Assembly: GCA_025267735.1 (NCBI GenBank)
Contig: CM046303.1
Coordinates: 58,173,403 to 58,237,402, forward strand
Source of the DNA: Mactra quadrangularis
Lineage: Eukaryota > Mollusca > Bivalvia > Venerida > Mactridae
Reading direction: 5' to 3'
Length of the DNA stretch: 64,000 nt
The translations under genes were made by a program, and so were the position numbers. The notes below the pieces were generated by a model. That model ran no database searches. It worked only from the letters and a program-made list of their open reading frames with translations, and was not told where the DNA came from. Below are positions 47,265 to 61,500 of the stretch, piece after piece. Each line of letters opens with the position of its first letter. The first letter of the stretch is position 1.

Positions 47265-49279
47265 CTGGATTTGTAGTTAGATACCCAACCAGCTGAGCTA
47301 ACCAGGCAAATCAATACAAACTAATAATGGAGATACAAGTATAGAATTATCAGAAAATGTAATAACTTCATGTATTGCATATATGTCAACAAAAATATGT
47401 ACGACACAAAAGCAATCCACGCTAGTAAAGTAACAGAGTTATTAATTTCAAATCAATTGAATTTCTCAGTACATAGTATTTCATATCAAACATACATTTT
47501 AAAGTGTACAAAGCACTGCAGTTGCACAATCATTTGATTACAAATTAAACATAGTATAATAAATACAGGTTAAAAATGTTGGAAATGCATCATAAGAATA
47601 AATAATTAAAAATTTTGTAATTAAATAAGGACTCATATAAATTGTTTGAAACATTTCAAAAATATATATTAAAGCAATCAGACAAAAGCATGTGATATTA
47701 CCTACTATGGTAAAATCAGGACATGATAATTAAATTTTGGTTGCCAAATAATGCTCGTGAAAAATCAACCGATCAAAGATTTCTGTAGTTGAGCATATAG
47801 GTATAAATAATCGAAATCTATATTTGAAGCAGATTACAGTGTTTTTATCAAGCCATTTTGGGGCCGAAATTCGGTCCCATTCCCCTTCCCAAAAAATATA
47901 TTTTTTCCCCTAGTCTGTAGAAAAATTCCCCTCTTCTAAAAAAAATGTAGGTGTATCAATTTTTTGCCATTTTCTGAAAGTAAAATTTTCGTTTTTCAAA
48001 AAGCACTTGGTAACCAGAATAACTATAATCATGTAAATATTGTTGAATTTAAAGTTTAACTTTCACATTGTACATCAAAAAGAAAGAAACAAAGAGTATT
48101 TTCATTTTTGTCGCTATTTTCCCCTGTAAAAGGGCCCCGCCACCTTTCCCCTAAGAGTGAAAAAAAACCACTGGATTAACTAAAACTAGCAACTGTTTTT
48201 ACATTTCATAAAAGTGAGGCAGACTCAGACTGGTTAATTGAAAACATGCAAAAGGTTCCAAGAAATACTTGTATGTTCTTGTATGAAAGTCCCTAACTGT
48301 TCGAAAAACATTTATGCAAACATAATATGGCTGTTCTCATTTACTTTTGTCAATCCTTAAATTATGATCATTAATCTCTTTCATGAATTAACAGAAAAAG
48401 TGATTAAATAAGTTGGCATAGAAATATCAAGAAAAATAACTCTAGTCATATTTTACATTCAGAATTATCTCCCTTGTTCATGAATAAAATGAAATCTTCA
48501 AAGAATGAAAAAAGCATTTGATTTAATTCTTACAGAGTTTTTTAAGCAGTGACACAATTTCAATGAAACACCATATAATAGTATAGAAAATACTAACAAA
48601 TGAAAAGAATGTATGAAAATGCTATCATTCACTCATACATACAATTTGTAATCACTTTCATTACCGTGCAAGTTTCAGTCGAAGTCAGACTGGAAAAACA
48701 TTCCCCAAGAGTTCATTGATAGGGGAACTAATCATGAATCACATTACATGAATAATAACAGCATTTTATCGAAGAATGACATAACAATGATTAATATTGT
48801 ATACATGTATAATGAAAACATGCAAAATGTACAAATATACTTAATTTATGATAAACAATTACTACTTACAAGTTCAATAATTTTACATAATTTTTTTATA
48901 ACAAAAACACATCATTGATTTATCACATGATCAACAAAACTGTAATCACTCAAAACTTTACTTCTCATCATCATATTGGTCGCTAGGCAACAAATCACTA
49001 TTTACAGTTATTCTTTCTTATCTTCAATCAAACCAAGATGTATCTTCCTTTGGTAGTCACTTTTCTAGTAGATTTTTCCAGACATAACACTTACTTCCAT
49101 ATATATATATACAGGGATGAGAATTACATTCACTAAAAAAATCTGAAAATCCTACAACCCTTGAAAAACACAAGATCTGAACACTTTATACTTAGCCAGC
49201 AACATTTTATAAACTCAAATAAAGTGTGATATATCTGAAATCAGCTGAATAGCTGAAGATTCTCATTCCTGCTATAAAA
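47265..49279. repeat. Duplicated block with no difference found (unit 2 side)
   Basis: Counterpart of 35797-37811. It ends in CTGCTATAAAA, 176 bp past the WAPL stop. It probably includes WAPL 3' UTR or downstream sequence. Confidence 0.85.
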
Positions 49280-49454
49280 CTTGAAAGGAATAGATTAATT
49301 TATCCTTACTTCAGTCATTGATAATCAAATACTTCAGTGCATGTCCATCCGACAGTTGACCACTGGTCAAATGGTCAAGCAAGAATGTGTAGAACACCAT
49401 GGACCATCTAGAGTTTCATCATTACGATTTAAAAAATCAGTACTCCCTTCAGTG
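49280..49454 (-). other. Start of WAPL 3' UTR, unique part before duplicated DNA
   Basis: These 175 bases follow the WAPL stop on the minus strand before the sequence enters the duplicated unit at 49279. I see no AATAAA within them on this strand. The mature 3' end therefore probably lies inside the duplicated DNA, but I could not place it. Confidence 0.5.
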
Positions 49455-49520
49455 TCAACATTTTTCTAATACTTCGATGACACGTTCTATGGATTTCCCA
49501 CCTGCTGACCCAGCCCCGCT
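49455..49520 (-). CDS. WAPL: WAPL terminal coding exon with stop
   Basis: 22 codons including TGA (49457-49455). The acceptor is TTTCCACAG. It reads [20 protein letters not shown], then C, matching the family's C-terminal KSISRVIEYLE-type end. Confidence 0.93.
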   Translation of the reverse strand, partial: SGAGSAGGKSIERVIEVLEKC

Positions 49521-52500
49521 CTGTGGAAAGAAAAAACAAGAAATATAATGTGGAAACCACATTAAAGCCAGATTTAAAACCTTTAACACAAAAAATTACA
49601 AAGGGAAATAATCCATAATAAAAGCAGGTAGAGTTGTGGTTACTTTCTAATTCTGTTCATCACATAGTATGTTATCATTGTATGAAGTTTCATAAAGATC
49701 AAACAATAAATGACAGAAGTATATGCTATATTGAAAACTTTAATGCAATTGTAAACGACACAGGATGCGTGCCCTCCCGACCGCCTGCCCACCTGTGTTT
49801 CGCCAAACTATTAGCCGAATTTTTTCGTTGAAAAATCCGGCTAAAAACCAATTAAATTGATGTATATCTATAACACAAACCAAAGGAATGAAGACAGTTA
49901 AGAACTTAAGAAACAGCAGAGGTTTATAGCTATATGATATAATGCAACAACAACTAAAATGGTAAACAAATCAGTTTTTTGCCTATATTCTTCTTTTCAG
50001 ACAAATGATTGAAGGCAATGGTAGAAATTTGCATTAGCCCAACAGCAAAAAAATAGTAATTTTTAGCTGGTATTTTACTAGCCTGACTTGCTTGTGCACA
50101 TTAATATTGCTGAAAAATTCTTTACTGTATTTTACAAAACAATGTGCACCTATATGCATTGAACAGGCTATGTCATTTGGCTTTTTTCAGCATATTTAAT
50201 GTGCAACAAGTCCACTGTCCTGTAGGCATAGAAAATAGCCGAGTCCTCAGATTACGGTATTGTTGTGTCTTTCACTTTCCAACATGTTTGTCTTTCAGGA
50301 ACCAAACAAAGGGTTACAGTGTCAAAAAGAAAATACGTTTAGGGCTTGTAAAAATATTATTACATAAAATTTATTGATTACTAGTATGACTTGCTCGCTA
50401 ATTTTTAATATGAATTTCTATGACTGATTGAGGGAGAATAAATAAAATGACTTCTTTTCCCAAAAAATCAAATTGATCTTTAACTGATATTTTTTAAATA
50501 CATTCCACAATGCAAGCCTTTAACTTTTGAGCCCCCTTGAAGATATTTGCCTGGATGTGGAACTGATTTGAGTTATTTTGATTCCTAACATTCTGACCAG
50601 GTTTGGGGATAAATGAATGAAAGCTGTTTGACAAAAGGACATACCCAATATCTGCCAAACCAAGGGGATTCACCAAATACCATCCATCTTTGACAGTCAT
50701 ATATTAAAGTTACGACAGTAAGACTGTTAAATAATTCATAAAAAGAGCATGTTGTACAATATTAACTAAATGTATAATACTTACAGTCAGGTTCATAAAA
50801 CCAAGAAATTTTTTCAACATATAAATCATTCCATCAAAATTCTGTTGTGGCAGACTAGCTTTTACCGTAGTTGAACACTCCTAAAAATAAATATAATATG
50901 TTTATCAAGCATTAAACAAGAAATGTAATGTGAAAACCACATTAAAGCCGGATTTAAAAACGTTTAACGCAAAAATTACAAAGGGAAATAATCCATAATA
51001 AAGCCAGGTAGAGTTGTGGTTACTTTCTAATTCTGTTCATCACATGGTATGTTATCACTGTATGAAGTTTCATAAAGATCTGACAATAAATGGCAGAAAT
51101 ATATGCTAAATTGAAAACTTTAACGCAATTGCCCAGCCCACCTGTCTGCCCAGGTTTTGCCAATCTATTAGCTGAATTTTTTCTTTGAAAAATCCGGCTA
51201 AAATAAAGTTTAATTTCAATAAAATCACAATGCAAATGACCATCACTAGTATGTATTAGATGTAGAATAACTCTAAATATTTACAATTATAACATACAAA
51301 TTAAGGTTTACAATCCATAAAGCCATTCACAATTAAAACTTATTTTGAAAAAAATTGTACACAAGTACAAAATAAGATAGTCTTCATTCATTACAATATG
51401 CTCATCATTTTGTATGGATTAGATTCATAATCAATCTTGCATCTGCAAAATTATTTGATAATAACTCATCTAAAGTATGTAGTTGGTCTTGAAATACTAA
51501 CTACCTGCAGCCATTCTCTACCCTACCACTGATTCTAAACCATGAAGGGCATTGTGAGTCAATGAAGAAATTATTTGCCAAGTAACTGTTTAAAAGCAAA
51601 ATCCAGATATTTAGCATTTCCAGGAATGGCGCTTAGGTTCACCGACTGCCATCATATGACCTATACAATGTGTTGCTACAGCATTAAAACAAACAACAAG
51701 AGCACTGCTAGGCAGAGCATTATATGCCCAAAAGAGTTTTTTTTTTTTAGTTAAGTGCTCCGGGAACTGTTTTCAGTTTTGAGGTAATAGTGACCTTGAC
51801 CTTTGACCTTGTGACCCCAAAATCAATAGGGGTCTTATACCCAATATGGACAATCATCATATGAAGTTTGAATATTGTGGGCCAAATGGAACTTAAGTTA
51901 TGCTCCGGAAACCAAATTGCTAAGAGACAGACGGACTCCAGGGGGTATAACATAATATGCCCAAAATTCTTTGGGCATATAAAAAGAAACAAGAACTTAC
52001 TTGGTTATCTTGTATTAAACATCCTACAAGTAAAGCAACATAAGCAGCAACAATACTGTTCTCCATATGTTTACCTGCTTTATGTAGAGCTGAAATAGAA
52101 ATAATCATTAATTTATTACACAAATGAAAAGTAAACATAAAAACTGAAATTTGAGTTTAAAAATAACTTGTTGATATGAAATTAATCCAACAGAGACTAA
52201 CTGCTACACTTATACTAAGGTACTCAGTATAAATACTTTTTTTGTTTAGTATGGAAAATGACTCAGAAATTAATAAAAATGATAGATTGATGCACACATT
52301 TATATATAGGGAAATTTAGAACTAAAGCAGAGATATTGTATCATTCATTTCTTTTATCAGCTAGCCACAGCCCAGGGCTTATCAAAATTGAGCTTGGCCT
52401 TATTCATGGATAAAAATGGCCATTATCATTACATTTTGCAAGGGTATAACTACTCCTTGTGTGATTTGAACCTGTATAGCCTCTGGGTATCAAATTTCCA

Positions 52501-55500
52501 AATTTGACCTCGAATGGTAACCCCATAGAAATGTGTGAGGTTTTAAGAGAATCCCTTAAGTAGTTTTAAAGATAAAAAAAATGTTGCACCTAAAAACTAA
52601 ACCAAGAATTGTTATACCGACGCCACCTTTAATGTACAACTGAGTAGGGTAGCTCCACTATTCGCCAAATAGTCAAGGTAAACTTTAAAGTCTTCAAACC
52701 TTTAGTAAATGTTTCCTCATCATCAAGATCTTTATCTTTATCATCACCAGGTTTAGGTAATCTCTTTTTCTCTGTAGATTTATCTTTCTTAGCTGAATCA
52801 ATAACCCATTCCATACCACTATCAGACTCTCTCCATTCGCCACTTTTATTAGGTGAAGCTTTCTCTGGTGTCTTTGGTTCATCTTCTTCTAGTTGTCTGG
52901 CTGCTTCTTCTCTATGACAAAATACCTGAAAGTAAAAGGCAGATTTCTAACAGAAGGGGACACAGACTTAACACATAGCCAACAAGAGCAGTCCAAGGAC
53001 AGTGCGCTCAACTATACTGAACCAAAAAAGAAACTTTCGCAAACTATGTGCCAGTTGTTCAAGGGTACCACTTAGATGTACACACATACATACATGTAGT
53101 AGCTTGTAAAACTGTTGCTCATGTCAATAATACAGTATTTACAAAATCATAACGTTGGTTTTATCGACGACTGGCCCTCAAAAAGACCGGATTTGAACCC
53201 AATATTGAACATCTTTGGGATAATCTAGATAGACGCGTACGTCGACGTCCGAACCCTCCAAACAACATCAACGACCTTCGAGCTGCATTGCTTGAAGAAT
53301 GGAATAATATTCCACAGGCTGACATTAACAAACTTGTGCGACGTCGCTGTCAGGCAGTCAGCATCGCCCACGGCGGTCACACACGCTACTGATTGTTAAC
53401 TTTAGAAATGACCCCTACCTTATTTTAATTTGAAGTTCAACAATCAATCTGATCATTTTCTCCAAAATGACGATTTTAAAAGAACCACAATAAATTATTT
53501 TACAAAAATGTAAGCTTTCAGCCAAAATAATTGAAACTGTACTAACATATCTACAATCAAACTTGGCGAAAGTTTCTTTTTTGGTTCAGTATATTCGGGG
53601 TATTCGTGTAAATGACAGCAACAACCAATCAAAACTCATGCTGGAGTTATGCAACTTGGTATTTGACCATCATTCTTAACCCCATTGACATTTGTGAAGT
53701 TTCAAGTAAATCCCTTCAGTAGTTTCAAAAATAAAATGTTGCACCAAAAAACTTAACCAAGAAATTTCTAAGTATAAAAGGGCAATAATCCAGTCAAAAG
53801 TCATGATAGAGTTAAGCAGCTTGGTAGTAGACCTACAATAGTACCCCAAAGACATGTGTGGAATTTCAAGGGAATTCCTTCAGTAGTTTCAAGGATATAA
53901 AAATGTTGCATCTAAAAACTTAACCAGGAAGTGTTATGCCGAAAATAATTGCCACTACATGTAGGCGTTTTAAACTAAGCTCTATTTTTCTCTACAACCA
54001 TCATCTTTCCAATTGTGAAATTCGAAAACAATTATTTTCCAAAAACTTTGAAAAAGAAGTCCCAGCTGCAAACAGTACAGTGAATAGCTACAATTACAAA
54101 TTGTACCCAAAAATCTGGTCAATTGTGAAATTCTATTGGTGATAATTTGTGAATTTTCATAATTTTTCTGTCCTGAATTTTGGCTTCATATGGAGACAAA
54201 AGATTATCACTAAAAATTATAGTAACTATAATGAAAAATTTTAACCTGAAACTCAACCTTTATTTAGCAATTTTTTTTAAAGGTTAAATCAAACCATTTT
54301 TATCATCACAAGGCAGTAAAACACATGGGAATAATATTACATGCCATATTTGCAGTCACAGCTATAACCCATCAGCTTGAACACAAGACTATTCAACATT
54401 GATGCTAGCCAGTGAAAATTACTGATTTCATACAGTTGAACTAGTTCATAATTTTGCCTTTTACCATACAAACATAAACATAGGACATGTGCTTGAAAAA
54501 AATTAGCAAGCATAGCCAAGTGAATACAACATTGGACTGGTGATCATTGGATAGCCAGCTCTGCATTGGTTCATATCTCATCAAAAACCTACCCCATTGT
54601 TTCCTTAAGCAAGAAACTTAATCTTACAAACTAGGGAACCAACAGTGGACTCAAGAGTGATTAATCAAAGTGGATAGAACTTGATCAAAATCAAGCTAAT
54701 ATGAATTAGTTAATTTAAGGCAATGACTGGTTTCCAGTAACAACACAGCGGAGTGTTCAGTAACGACTGTTAGCGACCGTTACGGATACGGGACAACTGA
54801 ACCTGTAGACAACTCAACCCATGGATAACTCAACCTAAAGTTTGGACAACTCAAACCATTAGCAAAGTATTGAGTTTTCTTTGGGTTGAGTTGTCCCGAT
54901 CCTAACGTTAAGGAACGTTTTGGAACGTTCTGGGTAATTGAACACGTTGCTGGTTGACCATGGCTAACTTTACAATAAACTTACCTCGACTAATGACTTG
55001 TAAGCTAATAATTTAGTAGATTGATCACTTTGTTCATAAGTTGGTAATGTTTGCATTTCTAATAATTTAAATCTATTATCATCACTATGTTCAACAAGAT
55101 TTATGAGTAAACCAAGACTCTGAAATAAAACAATGTATCATGAAATATGAGACTTAACAAGTTTTCACAAGACAAAAAGTCACAAAAAATATGTAATACA
55201 AAATTCAAGGGAAGTTACTCTTCATCTTTCTTCTGTCACTTGTTTGTTAAACCACATAACTTATATCAGATAAAAGTTTGCTTGAAATTGATCAAAATAA
55301 TTTAGTTTTTGGCTATTTTGATTCATATTTATATTCATGGCCTTTCGTCTACATTATATGTGATAGAACTGGTGTAGTTATGTTAAGGTAGAGCTGTCAT
55401 TGATTCTATCAATATGGGTGTATCTTTGATATTTTTTTTATCAATAAATGATATGATTTTTGAAATATCGATAATAAAGCCTATGTTGATAAATGTATAA

Positions 55501-58500
55501 AAATGTCAACATTTTCAAGACGAACCTTCTATAGTGAGCTGAAACATGTGCGCTGTCATAATATGAACGGACAATAAACAATCAATATGTGATAGATCTA
55601 TTTATCTATTTATTATCAATAATAATCCTTTTTACCAACTACTAACCAGTTTAATGCAGGATACCAAGGTATAACATTCATGACAAATGTACATCTATTA
55701 CGAGTTGATGACAACATAAATAGTCTGTATAGTACTGCCGAGAATGCATCATATATATCAACATATCGTCGATATTTATTTCTCAATATATAGATAACGC
55801 CAATATGTTTAAGCCAAAGCAATGACAGCTCTATGTTAAGGCTGTCTAATGCAGCTAAAGACAGTCTTAAAATAATATGAGAACAAAGTTCAACTTACAA
55901 GGACATAAAGGTCAAATCTGAGATCAATAGTAACATGTTGTGGAGCCTGAAGAATACATAGTAATACAGTTTCTAAAATTGAACCCTGACTTCCTATCTG
56001 ATAACAACCAGTGTCTGAAATAAAAATACAGTTATCATAATTTCCTGTAATAAATGCCAGAGTTATGGAACTTGACCTCCAATAGTAACCCCTAAGACAT
56101 GTGTGAATTTATAGGTCAGTCATCCCTTTAAATAGTTTCAAAGGTATAAAAATATTTCACCTTTAACATAAACCAACAAGTGTTAAGCCCCAATACACAG
56201 CTGAGTATAAAGGCCCCACTATTCTCTGAATATGCAATCTAAAAAAGTTCACTACATGAAAATATATGGTAACAAATAAGGCAAATCTATGACCAGTAGT
56301 ATAAACAAGTGAAAATTGTTAAATTGATTCAATAAAATAAGGCCATGCCATACAGGAATTTTGTTAAGTGTCTGCATGCACATTAAAACCGAGTCCTCAA
56401 TCTCCACCAAAACCAAACAATAACGTGGGTGTAATTCTCTTAAATAATTCCAATGTTCCAGAATTTGGTAACCAAAAAGATCATTCAGGGAAAAATGTGT
56501 TTGGCATAAATATGTTGGGACAATATTTCCATAGTTTTGCCATTAATACAATATATATTTTACGTGAAAAAAACCCCACTAGTCATGTCATATTAAAACA
56601 TGTGTTTAAGTATGTGCTTAAACTAGTCATTTCATAAGTAAATCAGACCATCCTTTCAAATTATGATGATGTTTTTCCATTAAAGAATATTTTAAAAAGC
56701 ATGACTGTTTTTGTCGTGAAATATTAGTGTTTTCATTTTCGGTTTGTGTGTTTTTGTGAATAGGTACCTAGGTATGTCAAACTTGAGTTGACTCTTAACA
56801 AAATTCCAATTTGCATTGGCCTAATGCATTTCCATTTATAAGGAAATCAATAAATAACTGTGTTTACCTTTTAAAGCAACTACTTAATTGAATTAAATTG
56901 AATGGCTTCAATTGAATGGTTTTAATTTGCTTCACATTAAAACAACAATGAACAAACAACAAGTCACTTAAATAATATTATCATTTAAAAGATAACAAAT
57001 GCACGAAATGAAGTTGTCTATATTATAATATCCAGTATGAAACATGATACATATTTGACATTATGTCAATTGGAACAATTTTAATAATAAAGAGACCTTT
57101 GAGAACTTACTATGTCTTATATTCATCATGATGTTTTTAATTGGTATAATTAGTGAGGTTTTCTCAGCATGTTGAAAACATCAAAGGTAATTTACAAACT
57201 ATGTTAAGATAATAATAATAGGGGCCTACGCAAATTGTTGAGTATCAAATTTTCACATAAAAACATTATAAATATGATAGTTAGAATGTGTCAAGACAAA
57301 AGCTATATCTGGCCAGTTTTAGATCTCAAGCATGAAACTGCCAGGGAAGAAAAACATTTTGAAAACTGTGGCAGTGGCTCTCCAATGTCTTTTGTTCTCA
57401 AGCTGCAATATTCAATTCATTTTGTCAGAAAGTTCAGTGTGCCTTTCCCAACAACTTTCAAATTAACTGTCTAAACAACTGTCCATCTACTTTGAATTCT
57501 ACTCACTTTCTTTTGGAAGCATTCCTTACATCTAAGTCAACAATAACTATCACTGAATGGGATAAAATACCCCCAATGGGTGTTTGTCAAGAAATTGGGT
57601 GCTGAGAAAATGAGAGGACAAGATTTTTCAATAACTCAGCAAAAAATCAATGGACTGTAAACATAATGGGATATGCACATGTCTACCTGGTATTTGGTAT
57701 ATGTGTGAAGTTTGAATCAAATCCGTAAAATAAATGCACAGAAATTGAGCTGAAAAGAAAAAGCTATAGACTAACCAACCATCCGTCTGACATGCTGACT
57801 AAAATATTCCACCGAAAAATTTTTTGGGGGATATAATTACTTCATAGGATCCTCTCCATGCTCTGCAAATCTGGAGTCGGTCATTTTGTATCAAGACTCA
57901 CAGAAGAACAACTTATTTTGAATTACTCTTACTAGAAATAATGTAATATACTAACCATTATCATGGGTCAAATTGAGCAGAACACGTAATATTGCCAATA
58001 TACAACTATATAACACCCAACCAAACGATGCTTTATCAACTTTACCAGTAGAACTGTTCTCTTTTAATGGATAAACTGATAGACAACCCTGACATGTTCT
58101 TAATGCTCTGAAATATACATATATACACATAATTTATACACATCATTTGTTTAATAGTTTTTTTTATCTGGGGTGCAGTCGTAAACCCTACTAAATTGTA
58201 CGGTTAAATCATCGTAAGATTTTTCATAATATGCTGCCCAGGGGTGTGGAATTCCATTGCCCTACTAGTTGGACTCGTAGAACTACAGTACCCACCAAAA
58301 GTTTGGAGACATTTTCACTATGTAGGCCTATTGAATAGCTTTTATCTAAACTGTAATTATTGTTTATTTTGAAATGATCAGAAGTTTTGCTTTATGTTTT
58401 GGTTATCATTATACTTATAACTGAGACCACAAAAATAGCATAAAAGCTAAGTTATGGAAAATAAATACAATAAACATGTTTTTGGAAGGTTAAGGATTGC

Positions 58501-61500
58501 AGATGCTGAATCTTATAGATGTGTTGCATTCATAAAATTTGATTTCATTTTATCACCAACCATACTTAAATATATAAAAAACAACGATTCTACAAAAATA
58601 ATCATAAAAATTCAAGAATTGTAGTAAATTTCTTTTGTCGTCATACTTTCGGTGGGAACTGTATATGAGTGGACATGCTAATATTTCTATTCCACTAGTC
58701 CACAGACAAACAATATGTTTGTTTTTTCTTAGGTTTAACTCTGTAGCAACACATTATATAGGTAATATAACGGCGGTCAGTCAACCTACTCACTGCTCCT
58801 GGAAAGGCTAAATCTCTGGATTTAGCTGTTAACAAACTACTGCTAAATCTCTGGATTTAGCTGTTAACCAACTACTAAGTGCATACTTTCGTCAGTGACT
58901 GACAACTGCCCTATAAAATTCAGAACCATTGGTAGGAGGGAGAATGGCCATAGGAATAATTTCATGACCAAGCTCCACGAAAGTATGACCCACCCGGGAA
59001 TCGAACCCATGACCCCTAGATCAGTAGACTTGCGTCCTACCAACTGAGCTAGCCAGGCAGCTTACAAACAATATAATTCAGCTATAAATATACAAACATA
59101 GTAACACTAAAATATGGACTATGTAACATAAATGTTCCAGTTATAAGAAATACCTGATATTCAACAATTGTGTTTGTAAAAAATGTTGCTTGTACCTCGT
59201 CAGTACAGCTGCTCACAACACAATATTTTTTTAGTTCCCTATTACATCCGTTTCTAGATAATTTGGTCTGAAACAAACCTGACACAATGCTCAGATTACA
59301 TCTGTTTCTAGATATTTTGGTCTGAAACAAACCTGACACAATGCTCAGATTACATCCGTTTCTAGATAATTTGGTCTGAAACAAACCTGACACAATGCTC
59401 AGATTACATGTTTCTAGATAATTTGGTCTGAAACAAACCTGACATAATGCTCAGATTACATCCGTTTCTAGATAATTTGGTCTGAAACAAACCTGACACA
59501 ATGCTCAGATTACATGTTTCTAGATAATTTGGTCTGAAACAAACCTGACATAATGCTCAGATTACATCCGTTTCTAGATAATTTGGTCTGAAACAAACCT
59601 GACACAATGCTCAGATTACATCCGTTTCTAGATAATTTGGTCTGAAACAAACCTGACATAATGCTCAGATTACATCCGTTTCTAGATAATTTGGTCTGAA
59701 ACAAACCTGACATAATGCTCAAACATTCTAAGACATGTTTTCAGACAGACTATGTCTCCAGAGCCAGAAAAGTCTAACAGGTTAAATGGTGTCAGTACCA
59801 GATAGTAATCAGATATTAACCAGACATGAAATCCTGGGACCATATATGCATGCAGCACTGAGCAACTCATTTTTGGCAAATAAAATTATTGGCATTGCAT
59901 TTTTGACATTGTTATAGATTGAATTGTCTATACTATGTCAGTATTACCTCTTTTCAGTCAATTCTAAGCTATGTCAAGCTTTGCATTAAATTGGCCCCTA
60001 AAATTTTAGATCCGGGGTCCATTGCACCCCTGAATTTTAAGAATAATGTTAAATCCTGAATAATAAATTCTAATTACCTGCTCAATGAGGAAACTAAACA
60101 AGACTCTTTATATGATATCAAATAATTTTGATTATCTGCATTCAAATATGTTACCTGAAAAAATAAAAACATAAGTTGTTTTTTGTGTAAGATCAGATAT
60201 TATCACATCTAACTCTGAAAACAAATTTCAAGAGGAATAATCAATGAGTAAAAATATCATTTTTGGATATCAAATTGATTTAATTCACAATAATTGTCTT
60301 TTGTACAATTTTTGCTGTCACCATATGCATCAATATAACTGGGCATGATATTAATTCTAAAAGCAGTGAAAATACCCGAGTATTTTTTCAAGGTCATTTT
60401 GAGGCTGGAATTCTGCCTAAATACCTTCCAAAAGCAGTTTCACTTTTTCTGATGCAAGAAGTTTTTGCTTGTATTGTTGTGATTTTAGCTATGAAGAAAT
60501 ATCTTAGGAAATTTGAAGACATTTCTTGGGTTAATTTGAAGAAATTCCATAGGTACATATAGCTTTTGAGGAAACTTCTTAGATAAATGTAGCTTTTGGG
60601 AAAAAAAATCCAAACTTTGTTTTGCAAGGGTATATCCAGTAAATACAAAGTTTTCCAGCAGGACAAATCATCTATATATATTTCGTACTTACATTTTCTA
60701 AAACCCTGAGACATCTATCAACCTTCTTGAGATTTTCAATATTGCTATTTGTTAAAACACTAGTATTATCACCAATAGCTTCAATACATGAACACACTGA
60801 AGTACAAAAAAGTAAAAACATTGTGATAATATCATTTATAAATATCAATACATGTATATAAAGATGGTCTATGTAGTAAATGTTACGACAAAGTGCAAAT
60901 TTAACTAAAGTTTGGACTTGCAAATTAATGCAAGTTGATTTTATTTCAACTCACAAAATGAACAAAATTGCTTGCATTTTTCTCTCCAAATTTTTTACTT
61001 TTTTGACGAACAGTGTAAGACTTAAAGTCTCCCAAGTCACATATTTGGGTCATTTACACGAATTACTAATTTATCTTCCACACAAACATAGTTGCTACCA
61101 TGGTATCATTGCTTGCAGACGTCACTTTTCAATACGTCAGAATTTTGCTTGTGACACGTATACTCACGACGCTCTTTGTATCATGTAGCGATACAGGTAA
61201 GTAAAGCAAAAAATTGTACTATTGATCTATGTGGCCGTTCCAATGCTGTTTTGTAACGTAATTATTAGTTTAGACAGGAATACTTTGTGGCAGTTTCAAC
61301 TCTCAAAAATTTGCTAGTTGAAAGTAAAGTTACTTGCAATTTCCAAAATCCACTCGCATTTTGAGAGTATGCAAGCCTTAATTCGAGCCCTGGTTAAGCG
61401 TTGATATATTAAAGGCATTGCTCAATCCAAACCACCAAAATAACTTATGGATATGTTCTGGAGACAAGAGTAGTTTATACAGTATAACACCAAATAATGG

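Larger units (their letters stand above)
37808..49279. repeat. Tandem duplication, unit 2 (with 5.94 kb transposon)
   Basis: It begins inside MITE text (AAATCCTGGATCCGCCCC) and ends 176 bp beyond the WAPL stop. It lacks 4.1 kb of unit 1, carries the insertion 41321-47264, and has 40570-40823 in place of 34912-35287. Confidence 0.9.

Noticed and set aside
59082..59722. Minus-strand frames with an 18-residue repeat
   Set aside because: A by-product of the 54-bp intronic minisatellite, with no splice or start context of their own.
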